A stretch of 64,000 nucleotides of DNA, taken from Branchiostoma floridae. Lineage: Eukaryota > Chordata > Leptocardii > Amphioxiformes > Branchiostomatidae. This document shows positions 46,751 to 56,858 of the stretch, piece after piece (position 1 is the first letter of the stretch; each line of letters opens with the position of its first letter). A program made the position numbers and the translations under genes. The notes beneath the pieces were generated by a model, which ran no database searches, was not told the DNA's origin, and worked only from the letters and a program-made list of their open reading frames with translations. The stretch is taken from contig NC_049992.1 of the NCBI RefSeq assembly GCF_000003815.2, forward strand, positions 12,228,957 to 12,292,956, in the 5' to 3' direction.

Positions 46751-47714
46751 GATCTCACTCGAAACAAGCCATCCTAACAAAGTAAGTGGTGCTCAGTCAC
46801 ATTGTACAATGAAAATGCAGAAATAGAATGAAGAAACCGCGTAGACGTAATAACGACAACACAAGACCAATGTCTGCAATGTGGTGTATGTGTAAGTACT
46901 CATTGTATTTGATCTTCATGTACTGAGCTATCTAATGACTTGCTCTGTCGAAGAGTCGGAGTGTATACAATTGTATTTGAAATTAATTTTTTATATAAAT
47001 CTTGATTTGAGGATATGTTATGTGAACATTGCAACATACTCCATATGGTACTACACATTTATTTCCCTTTGTGATTATGATGATTTAATCATGAGTATCC
47101 TGAATTGTAATATTTTTATTGCTCAGTACATTGCTGCATATGGCTGTAAAATTATTGAATTAATACTTAGATACTGTGATTTGAATGCTTTCAAAATGCT
47201 TTTCTTCTGCTTTGACTGACGTTAGCTTACTCTCCGTACTAGTAATGTGCTGCAGACATAGATTTACTCATGTTCTTGTTTTGCATAATTATTGATCTCT
47301 ATGACGACGCAAGTCAACACTTGCAATAGCTGTGAATGTTTACCTGTTGTGGTTGTGATTATTAAGCTTCAATCGTGTTACTGATGAAGATTGATTACTT
47401 GACTACCTTAGTTCGACAGCAATATTATATAGCTTTCAATATACCCATGGTGCCTCTACTTAATGCTTTGGCAACGTTCTGTGTATTTTCACGATGGCGA
47501 TTGAGTGTTATATAATCATGCTGTTATCATTCATTGACATTGATGTGTCAGCATTAACCTATACACGCATTATGTGGCATCTAAGTACAGTGATGGTAAA
47601 ACTTTGACTGTGCTGTTGTTCTAATGCGTTACCTGCTGCAATTCTGTAACAAAGTCTTCTATATGTAGTAAAGATAAAAGTTAATAAAGATAATCATAAA
47701 ATGTCTTTGACCTG
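46751..47714. other. LRR-A 3' UTR region
   Basis: AT-rich, ending just after a polyadenylation signal at 47683. The open frame at 46935-47219 is hydrophobic and AT-driven, with no family resemblance. Confidence 0.5.
47683..47688 (+). terminator. Candidate LRR-A polyadenylation signal
   Basis: AATAAA about 930 bases after the LRR-A stop, followed by TAATCATAAAATGTCTTTGACC. It resembles the arrangement after LRR-B but lies farther out. Confidence 0.4.
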
Positions 47715-47819
47715 GTGTTGTTTCAGTACATGTTATCTATACCAATGGTACGAGCTTACAGCATACCATGGGTAGACGCTTTCTACACAAAGCAAGCTAG
47801 TAGTTTACATAGCAATTAC

Positions 47820-48300
47820 ATAAATCATCACTCTAGCTATCTACATACCAAGAACATGATAATCTGTCAACCCCCTCTTGAATCATATTCTTCTAAGATA
47901 TGAAACAAAATTAAAATCGACCCCTCTAGTAAAAAAAGCCGCTTCGGTGGCCCAAACCGAAAACTTACTTTCTGACCCCAAGGGCTATTCAGCAAAGATT
48001 TTACCTCAACCCACTAGGAGGCCTATACACACACCAAAAATCATGAAGATCCATCCACAGATTCCCACGTCATACTCAGGGCGGCAAACACACAAACTTC
48101 AAGACAAGCTGCTGTATCGTAGAAAACCGCCAGGAGGCCCGCTCTCAAACTTGACCTGCGTCTCACCGACACCAACCCTACCAAATATCATGAAAATGCT
48201 TCAGAATCTCAAGTCATGCTATCTACATCCACATCCACTCCACCGTGGCACAATTGAAAACATAACCTTCTTGCGGAGGCAAGAACCAAAAAGCAACAAA
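47820..48300. repeat. Diverged copy of the 29-30 kb repeat family
   Basis: It shares CTATCTACATACCAAGAACA, ACTTACTTTCTGACCCC, CCAAAAATCATGAAGATCCA and CCGCCAGGAGG-type blocks with 29530-30060. A 163-codon open frame (47878-48369) across it is low-complexity and probably not a gene. Confidence 0.6.
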
Positions 48301-50059
48301 GTTAGCTTAGGAAACGTTTATTTGCCATATCCGTGCCTGAGGCGAAGAATGAGGAAACACGTGACATGACTAACATCTAGGGTAAGTTCTCTCAGGATAC
48401 TACACAAAATGACCGCTGTGCACTAGGAGACAATTACACATGTCGTGAGATAAAATGCGAAACCATAAGACTGGGACTTTAATAGGATGTAAAATTTGAT
48501 ATCGTGTAAATGAGTAAGAATACAATAACAAGAATACAATTGAAATTGAATATTGTTAAGTGAACACATATTTCTGAAATATAAGTAGAGTTTTCGATGA
48601 GACAACGATATTTACAGACATTCACTTTAATTTACTAATTCAAGAATACACGGTCGTACGAGTGATCCAATGTCTTGATCACAAAGTCTTGTACATGAAG
48701 CGGAAAATGATAGCACGTCTAATTTCATAACACACATATGGTGTAAATGAGCATGAAAGTTCATCTGTGTTGGTAGAATACATTATAGACTTTCTGATAC
48801 TTATGACCCCCTCCTGCAAAAGTGGCGTGTTCCTGACGTCACTGCTGGAGATAGAGAGGGTCATTCTGTGAACAAGGTCGGCGGAGTTTGACCGAAAATT
48901 TAGGGTAAGTCCCTATATTAATTTCAGTATTGGAAAGAAAGTTTAGCAATTTCTATAATGGTGTAAATAACTTTTAGACATTTCCCGTAAGGTTAAAAAG
49001 TTCGTTTCTTACACCTAGACAGGAACATCGCCATCATATACGTATAATTGGAAACTTGTGCTGCCCACTTTGACTGATTTTACCCGAAATTTTAGGGCGT
49101 AGGTGTAGGTCTGTTTCTTTGTATTAATGATTATGTATGACCAAAATATAAGTCTAGACTTAAGAATGCTTCCCTCACCGACACCTCGCCCACACACAGC
49201 GTCTGGTATTCATGTCGGCGGGAAATTTGTCTGCAATGTTTAGTTATAACCGTTTCTCAACTTCCTCTTAATACCGGAAGACTTTGGTCTGTTTTCAATA
49301 AATGATAAGTGGTCTTTAGTACCATATAAATCACAATTCATGAGCCTATGTTCTGCCGTATGGACAAATGATAAAACTGAGGAATGCGATATAAACCCAT
49401 ATAAAGTACAGCTGAATGCTTTAGCAATCGCCGTATATATACAGTAACTATGCTTTAAAATCCCTCGATAGTCAAACTTTTGTGCAAGTGATCAGATATT
49501 TACGAATGTGTTTACTGTCAGAGTTAACTGCAGCTCCCTTACCATCTTTTACTTAGTCGAGGAGGGGTAGGCAACGGAGAAGATGGAAGCATAATATGTA
49601 TAAAAATGGTTTTAAAAAGTCAAAACCTAAGAAGAACCGAGAAGGAGGAGAAAAGTGGCCACCAGGTTTTCTGTGGTGCCCCAAACATAGTGCAGGTATG
49701 TCAAACATACCTGCACTAAGAAATAGATAAGATGAGAGACTCAGCTGAGTCATTATTAGGTTCTCAGTCAAGTTCACAGACACACGATCTAGACATAGTC
49801 TATTTTATTCTTAATCTCTCGTCGCACATGGCACACAACTGGACTCCCTCCAGGAGTGCCCCTCGTCTCTCTGGCCCTCCGTTCCAGACTCCTGTCTGAC
49901 CTAATTCCTTCTCTCTCTGATCCCATTCCACATACGTAGTGGGGGGTTTCCACTCAACACACAACAGTCATGTTACACTGAAATTCGTACCTTAGCACAG
50001 ATAACTGTGTACTAAGATCTCATTTATATGCATTACTTCTCAGAAAGAGGAGAAATTTT
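48301..50059. other. Intergenic between LRR-A and LRR-B
   Basis: AT-rich with no recognised gene. It contains the short hairpin at 49688-49718. Confidence 0.45.
49688..49718. repeat. 14-bp perfect inverted repeat, 3-base loop
   Basis: Arms TAGTGCAGGTATGT (49688-49701) and ACATACCTGCACTA (49705-49718) around CAA. It is isolated and intergenic. The hairpin is too short for a typical pre-miRNA. Confidence 0.8.
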
Positions 50060-50089
50060 GATTTGTCTGGGATACCGTCGTTATAAAAT
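50060..50089 (+). promoter_or_regulatory. LRR-B core promoter (TATA) block
   Basis: GATTTGTCTGGGATACCGTC then GTTATAAAAT (TATA at 50082-50089), 312 bases before the LRR-B ATG. It matches the LRR-A block at 44474-44501 except for single-base differences. Confidence 0.65.
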
Positions 50090-50393
50090 CACAGACTGCA
50101 GTCACAGTCTACAGCAGACTATTCAGTGTTCTTCAATCAACATCCACAGTTGTCGTCCCCATCGGAGAACGCCTGTTTTCAACATGTACATGTCTAGGAC
50201 TGATCTGCGAATTTTTGAAAAACCTCGATCTTGTGCCGCGATGACGTATGGCTGACGGATACATACGATGCAGCTGAAGCAGGTCTTGGCGTTTCTACTT
50301 TAGTATAATATAAGTACTGACCTATCTAACCTATTCTGATATCAGGCTTGAAATGTTGAAACTTTATTTTGTTAAGTTCAAAATACTATTAGA

Positions 50394-51462
50394 ATGATGC
50401 ACATGCAGTCAGTAATATTACTGGCATTTCTTGAGGCCAGCTTTACACAATGCAGTACTGAAGGTGAAAATATAACGTGCAAGACAAGCGTTTGTTATCG
50501 ACCAAATGAACAAATTAAAAGCTTTACATTTTCCTCTTGCAGACCAGAATGTTTGGATTGGGTAGATTTGAGCAACAATGAACTTCGATCTTTTCAAAAT
50601 TTACCCTTCTTGCCAAAGTTATCTACCTTGTCTGTCTCTGGAAACTTGCTCGTGACTTTTCCGTGGCTTTCATTGAGAAATGCTCCACGTCTCGAATATT
50701 TGAGTGTGAGAAAAAACAATCTTACATATATTGATATGGCTGGATTCGATGTAGCAACAAACCTAAGTACACTTTTGGCAGATCAGAACAGAGTACAATC
50801 GATTACAGCGTTTCCAAATTTGCCGCGCTTGAAAAAACTCATTCTGTTCGCGAACAGGCTGAAAGAATTTCCTTGGGAATCCCTCCCGAATCTGCCGAGT
50901 TTGGAAGAGCTGGATCTCTCTTTTAATAGCCTGGCAAACGTCGGGTTTGCAGGTATGTTATCCAGTCTCAGGCATCTTCAGAATCTGAATCTGAAATATA
51001 ACAACCTGAGACGACTGCCCGAAGCCTCTCTGCGTACACGCCACACGGTTACCGTGATGCTGACAAACAACCCTGTACACTGTGACTGTGAGCTGACCTG
51101 GCTAGTGAAGTACCCCACGTGCGGTCAGAATTATGACAGCTATTGTGAAGTTACAGGGTGTAACGCATGTGCAGGACCAACTAAATCTTTATCAGATGTC
51201 GTCTGTGAAGCCACTGGCTCCAAAGGCCGCGTTGGGCTGCAAGACCTTCTGCAATTATGCAACTCTCAAAACTCGTCCATGTTCGGTGGTGCATCAACAG
51301 AATTCCCATCAACACAGTCCATAGATAACCTGGCGAGTCAGACGACCCTCTCACCGGGAGGACATGACGATGCCTCTGATAAAGGTGAGAGCATGTTCTG
51401 TACCTATCACTAACTGTTTATTTGTAAATACAGCAAAGTGTGTGCGTGCGTGTGTGTCTGTC

Positions 51463-51544
<82 letters not shown>

Positions 51545-52491
51545 TTTATGAGTGGTCTGTAATGTGCATGTTATATTAAGTCACTATAAAGTTTCCCTTT
51601 CATTTGAAACCTGGGTATGTACACTATTATTATGTTCTCACTACAGCTCCAAACGTCACAACGTTTACACGATCCTACACGTTCATCGACCGTTTCAAAC
51701 GGCCACACCAACACCTGCACCCGGCACTTTTTGTCCTGCCTCCGGTCGCACTGACCGTTGCCATTGGTATTTTTGCCACGATTGGCATTAGGATATCACG
51801 CCGACGTCAACCACGCCCCAAATTGCGCCGTGATCAGTGCATAAGGCAACGCTACAGAAACCGAGAGGACAGAAACTTGGACCACGTAGTGAACGTCACA
51901 ATGCAGAGCACTGCGCAGTTTACGTTGACAATGCGTGGCTGGCCACCGACGGACACGGCCCATGTTCAAGATTTCAGCTCTAGATCTTCATGCTACAATA
52001 TAGCTTCATCTTTCTCCTCCGCAACAAGGTGTGGCCTTGTGGCCGGTGCTGTAAACTCTGCTAATAACTCACATAGGTACATAGACACGGCTGCAGATGT
52101 CGCGATGAGTACCCGGATTACACAACCAGTAGGTACGTATCGAAACGTAAGCAATGCAAGTACCTACTTGTTGTGTACTAAGAATTCTCCTTCATCCGGT
52201 ACCCGGACTGTTGATACACTACCTACATCGTTCGCGGCCAACCGTCGTTCGGCGTACGGCCACACAGATCACACGCTGTCGGAAGGGTCACTCTGTCAGA
52301 GTACAACCAACATGACAGTCTCATCGCTCTACAGGGCATCTGATGACGCAGTGAATTTTGTATATGGTGACATAAATCGCTCGGGAGAGCAACGATCAGA
52401 GCAAGACCAGTCTGCGATGTATCACCCGACGGGAGAGGTGTGTCACCAGGGGACAGAGGAGGGCGACGACAACGAACTGTACTTGTCTTGA
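50394..52491 (+). CDS. LRR single-pass receptor-like protein B
   Basis: Seen: two exons, 50394-51384 and 51647-52491, 611 residues. A hydrophobic signal peptide (SVILLAFLEASFTQ) is followed by a short Cys-containing N-cap (CKTSVCY, CRPEC) and about eight LRRs (for example LDWVDLSNNELRSF, LKKLILFANRLKEFPW). The LRRCT-like cap starts NPVHCDCELTWLV with further Cys. The helix is ALFVLPPVALTVAIGIFATI, then basic SRRRQPRPK and a tail of about 210 residues. The tail keeps CYNIASSFSSAT and RSAYGHTD followed by LSEGSL, which align with LRR-A. The phase-1 intron falls at the same place as in LRR-A and exon 2 also opens Ala-Pro. Two ATGs at the start (MMHM) leave a 1-3 residue uncertainty. Inferred: a tandem duplicate of LRR-A and a cell-surface receptor with unknown ligand. 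Confidence 0.87.
51463..51541. repeat. (GA)n microsatellite in LRR-B intron
   Basis: About 75 bases of GA repeats with one GGG interruption, in the short intron of LRR-B. It creates long artificial Glu-Arg open frames. Confidence 0.95.
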
Positions 52492-52792
52492 TTCCGTCGC
52501 CCTAACACACTGTCATTGGCTCGTGTTTGCATCAGATCTGTTGAATGTACACGCGCGTACATTTATTGTTAGATATTTCAATTTTGCATGTGTATATATA
52601 AACCTGTAATGCTTTCGTCATGCTGTTGTGCAACGCCTCTGATCATCAGATGACGCAAGGTTGATACTATTAATATGCAATCCTTATAATGTTATTGATG
52701 AAATTTTGTTGTGTTGTATCTATATGTAGTTTAGTATCTGTATGTAGTGTAGTAGCCATTGCAATAGGTTGTATCTTGCACAATTGCCGAGT

Positions 52793-52798
52793 AATAAA
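52793..52798 (+). terminator. LRR-B polyadenylation signal
   Basis: AATAAA about 300 bases after the stop, followed within 20-30 bases by a GT-rich stretch (TATGTTGTGG), which is the expected arrangement of a cleavage site. Confidence 0.6.
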
Positions 52799-52990
52799 GT
52801 TTATTCATTCATTATGTTGTGGTTCGAATGCTCTGTAATTTTTTGAAGCGGTCAAAATCTATTGTCGGACTGATGCCTCTTGTGTTGATAGTTGTTGACA
52901 GCCATATACAATGCAAAATTAGCAGGACCAACGCGCAGCTATCGCGTGTCACAAAAACCATCCAACAACTTGATTTGAAATTGATATCCC

Positions 52991-53090
52991 NNNNNNNNNN
53001 NNNNNNNNNNNNNNNNNNNNNNNNNNNNNNNNNNNNNNNNNNNNNNNNNNNNNNNNNNNNNNNNNNNNNNNNNNNNNNNNNNNNNNNNNN
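52991..53090. other. Assembly gap (100 N)
   Basis: Exactly 100 N downstream of LRR-B. Open frames running through the N are artefacts. Confidence 0.95.
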
Positions 53091-55004
53091 TTGTAAGGTA
53101 TTATGTAAATTTCTGAAAGCCCCTTTCTCTGTAGTGCCCAATATCTCGCCACTACTGCACACTTAGCTTGGCATTTCTAGATCTGTTAGCTATTCTTCCA
53201 GTGATTCTATACAATAGACAAATAGAGAACAGCCCCATGATATTTCATGGAGGTATAAGACCTAACATTTTGATTGCTTCATGTAGTTAAGAAAAAAACT
53301 GAACAAACAGTATAACGAGAAGCTAGATAGTACAGAATGCAAAATGCCTATTTTTCGATTCATAGCCCTTGTTGCAAACATGTCAATCAAATTACTAAAG
53401 AGTGGAATCATAAGGTGAAAGAACACAGAAAGGTTAGGCAAGTAACCAGTGCATGGATCCGGCCTTCTGGGTTACAGTCCCAGGATCGAACCAGACTACA
53501 AACCTCGTCTCGACAAATGAAAGGAAAACATAGGTGGGAGATAGTGCGGTCCAAAAAGATGCCTACCTCCGTGGAGAGGGTTCTCAAGAGTCAAGTCCAA
53601 ATCGTATGCCGCATTCGTATCCGTACAAGATGCTCAAGGTCAAAACCACAGAGGGGCGTGATCATGTCTTTTACTGTACAGCAACATTCGAACCTCCTCA
53701 AAGTTGGGTTCTTTTGATCATTGAGAAATATCAGAGAACAGACCAATCAATGGGGGAAGGAGATAGCAGAACTCTACCTCCACCGGCCCTGATCAGACCT
53801 GTATTTTGTAGTTCTTTTGGGGCTAGTATCGTGCGCAAAGTAACCACCATGCCTCGGAGCTTTGCTCTGGCGTTCCCCTCGCCGACACTATGTATCTAAG
53901 CCCCCATGGGGATGAGGGGCCCTGGCGTTGTTGCAAGCCAAAATGTACATTGTCTGTTATTGAAGTCTTGAGTATTTTTCATTCCGGGCAAGTAGCCCGA
54001 ACCAGCATCATAGTCCTATATACAAGGCATATAATTTGGGTGTCCATACCCGGACTCGGGTGGTGTATAGTAGCCAAGGTTTGCACACATTGCCGAAATG
54101 ACTAAGTTGGCGTTAATGTACAGTAATAGATATGATCACTCCACTCTCTATGATCTTGACCTTTAGTACATAGTACGGAATCGAAAACAATACACGATCT
54201 AGACTTAGCTCTTCAGAACTCTCCTCAACGAAGATAAGTATCCTTCAGGACCACACGATCTCCTATCTATTATTTTCCTTTCACTTATTGAGACAACGTT
54301 TGTTGTCCAGTTCAATACCAGTAGTGTAACCCGCAAGGCTGGAGGTCCTGCCCAGGTTACTCGCCTAACGTTTCCTGTTTTTCCCCCCTTGCGATTGAAC
54401 TCATCGGCAAGTTGACTGACATGTTTGTAAAAAGACTATAAATCATAAAGTAGGCACTTTGTATTCTGTTCTAAGCTTACATCTCATTTTGCTTTTTCTT
54501 TGTTCAATTCTTTTGTAATCATAATCAAAACAGGTAACCAATTATTTCCTTCTGGCCAACTAACCTGTTTTAATTTTCTAATTAAACAGAAATGAAAGTG
54601 ACGCGACAGGTCGTTTTGAATTCCACAACAACATCTTTATTCTGAGAAAAAAATGTACATCCAGAATAATGTGATGGAGAGGTCTTTTTGATATACTTAA
54701 TCAGGCCGAAGTTTTTGTCGATAAGAGAACAATAACTGATGAGAAACAAGTCGATATGTCGAAGTGAGGCCAAAGTCAACTGTCAAGTAATGTCACAGTG
54801 TTGATGTGGTGTACAAAGTCCCATGGTTGGAGTTCTTGTCACACTTATATAATGTTCTTGTTGGCGCCACAATTTCTAACCACCCAACATAAGAAAGTCG
54901 CACAGCTGAAATTACATTTAGCCGACCACTATTTTGAAAAACGACACTAGGTGCTTCATTTCTATTGAAAATCGACAAGAATAATTTTCAGGCCTCAAGC
55001 TTAC
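53091..55004. other. Intergenic; unrecognised open frame at 53534-53899
   Basis: A + strand open frame (53534-53899, including YPYKMLKVKTTEGRDHVFYC) has a protein-like composition, but it lacks an ATG in good context, splice partners or a family match. A tRNA-like GGATCGAACC motif at about 53482 suggests repeat-derived sequence. Further exons of the minus-strand gene starting at 55093 would be expected here or below, but none was identified. Confidence 0.35.
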
Positions 55005-55093
55005 CTGCCTGGCACTGCACGCTTGTCACTTTTGTATCCGGAGTAATCCAACCGTTCATCCAAGCTCCTCACGAAACTTTGTCCGCTCATCAT
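55005..55093 (-). CDS. Candidate first coding exon of an unrecognised gene
   Basis: On the minus strand an ATGATG in good context (GGGCTATGATGAGC) opens MMSGQSFVRSLDERLDYSGY, then about 9 more residues, and reaches a consensus donor AG|GTAAGC at 55004. Upstream is a TATA-less promoter-like region. I do not recognise the protein and could not find a matching second exon at lower coordinates. It could be a lineage-specific gene whose later exons were missed, or a non-coding transcript start. Confidence 0.35.
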
Positions 55094-55258
55094 AGCCCAC
55101 GTTGTTCCAGAGGCTTTGCTCCGCAATATTTGGAAAATATCAGCGAAAATATGGACAAAATGTACATTTCTTTAGACATTTTGAGAGCCGAAGTCAGGAC
55201 CACATCCACGGACCACGCCACGGGAAGAATTCAGCACCTGGTGAACCTGTCGGTATCG

Positions 55259-55319
55259 TGGCGGGAAATTTGACTATCACGTGACGTGATTAGACAAGGC
55301 AAGGGCCAGTCGTGATTGG
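55259..55319 (-). promoter_or_regulatory. CCAAT / E-box / E2F promoter cluster
   Basis: Reading the minus strand: GCCAATCACG (CCAAT, 55315-55319), TCACGTCACGTGAT (E-box CACGTG at 55278-55283 with an overlapping CRE-like TCACGTCA) and TTTCCCGCC (E2F-like, 55259-55267). Order and spacing fit a TATA-less promoter firing toward the ATG at 55093. Factor binding is inference from consensus. Confidence 0.45.
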
Positions 55320-56714
55320 CTTAACTACTAAGGATGATCGAGTCAAATTACTTCAATACTTCATATTCTTGCGTAAATACATTTTATTTACTCTTTGTCC
55401 TTTTAGCCTATCCGATCAAAGCAAGGAACTCATGTAAGTCTGATCAAGCATAATTAAAACAACTTTTTCTTAGGATATCCATGCAAGTTACTTTAGCACA
55501 TGACGTTCCTCAGCTCTGCATATCTGTGAGCAGGGGCTGAACAAATGTATTGATAGATAAAAGAGATTTCGTATTTCTGACATAACAAAGTTACGTAGAA
55601 CTGAGTTTCCAGCCATATAGTATGGAAATTAGGCGATTTGCAGTTTCTAATAATATTCTTAGGTGAAGATATGGGGTCGTCAAACTTTTGTTCACTTTTT
55701 CCTTTCATTCGTTCATTAATGTTTACAATGATTCATTCACTGAACAATCACTTAGTTGAAGTCATTCTTCCATCAACTCATTTGTTCATCATGCATTTCA
55801 TTCATTAAGCTAAGATGTTCATTTCTTTGTTCAATCATTTTTAATTATGTACTAGTTACTCAGTGAACCGACTATTAAACACAAACACCAGTGGTATAGT
55901 TTTACAGCTTTTATTTGTTCTCAGCAAAATAACATAACATGTATGTTTGGATGATGACTAAGAAATTGGTGCAAATTTATGATATACCGCTTTTCTTACT
56001 AATAGTAACTACATGTAATACAATACACATAATATTTGTATGGACTCAAGACAACATACTCTTATTGTACAAAGCAAGCAGTCTGAATATGACTATCATA
56101 CAGAACTTGTTTTTATTTTTCATTATTTGACAATAGCTGATAGTATGCTTTGGCATCTGTGCCATACATAATAAAACTTTCAAGATTGGAGAAGGCCTTT
56201 CATTTTAATTCATCAAATCAATGAAAACAATAGATACACAATCATGTACATACGAATATGATACTGTCTGTCTTCAGCCATAACATTTGAAGCATCATGA
56301 TTTTGACTGGATCAACCATCCTCGAGTTACAAATTACATGTACAGGACTACTTGATCAGTACTCAGACAACATTATATACTATTTTTGATGTGTTCAAAA
56401 CAATGCAGATTATACTTTTTTTACACATGCAAAATGGCTTCAGGTATAGGACTGGACTTCACAAGAATTTTATAGCGTGAATACACATGTACATGATATA
56501 TCTTAGGGGACCAACTGCTTTCTTTGCAACATCTCTACTTACAAGTAGGAGTGCTCTATAATCTCCTGGTAGGATGGTCCTTAGTCTGGTATGTTGAAGA
56601 TCTGGTGCCTCAAATGACATCAATACAACATGATTGCCCAAGTGCAGCCAATAGGCCTATAGCACATGTACCTACATGTGTAAGTACTGTAGATTTTGAA
56701 GCTTTTGGGCTAGT
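55320..56714. other. Intergenic between candidate promoter and PIK3R4 3' end
   Basis: AT-rich, with TTCATTCATT-type simple repeats at about 55705-55850. No gene recognised. Confidence 0.45.
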
Positions 56715-56720
56715 TTTATT
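56715..56720 (-). terminator. Candidate PIK3R4 polyadenylation signal
   Basis: AATAAA on the minus strand about 140 bases after the PIK3R4 stop codon (56861-56859). Confidence 0.5.
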
Positions 56721-56858
56721 TCTTGATGACCTTGCGACATCACAAATATTTGTTTACAATGCATGTAAAGAAATATTTTTACCGTAAAGGTAAAACACTG
56801 CAATAACCTAGTTTTTCGAGAAATAAAACCATCGTTATAGGAGTTTACAGTTGCTGTA

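Noticed and set aside
46296-46826. 176-codon open frame overlapping the LRR-A second exon in another frame, with RTAQRTVAQI repeats
   Set aside because: It is a shadow of the 33-bp in-frame minisatellite; the LRR-A frame has the transmembrane helix and matches LRR-B.
47878-48369. 163-codon open frame downstream of LRR-A
   Set aside because: It lies across a diverged copy of the non-coding 29-30 kb repeat family and has no domain.
49688-49718. Possible microRNA hairpin
   Set aside because: The stem is only 14 bp with a 3-base loop, too short for a pre-miRNA.
51364-51579. Glu/Arg-rich open frame in the LRR-B intron
   Set aside because: It is produced entirely by the (GA)n microsatellite.
53470-53500. 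GGATCGAACC B-box-like motif considered as a tRNA or SINE
   Set aside because: No A box at the right distance and no tRNA fold; too weak to call.
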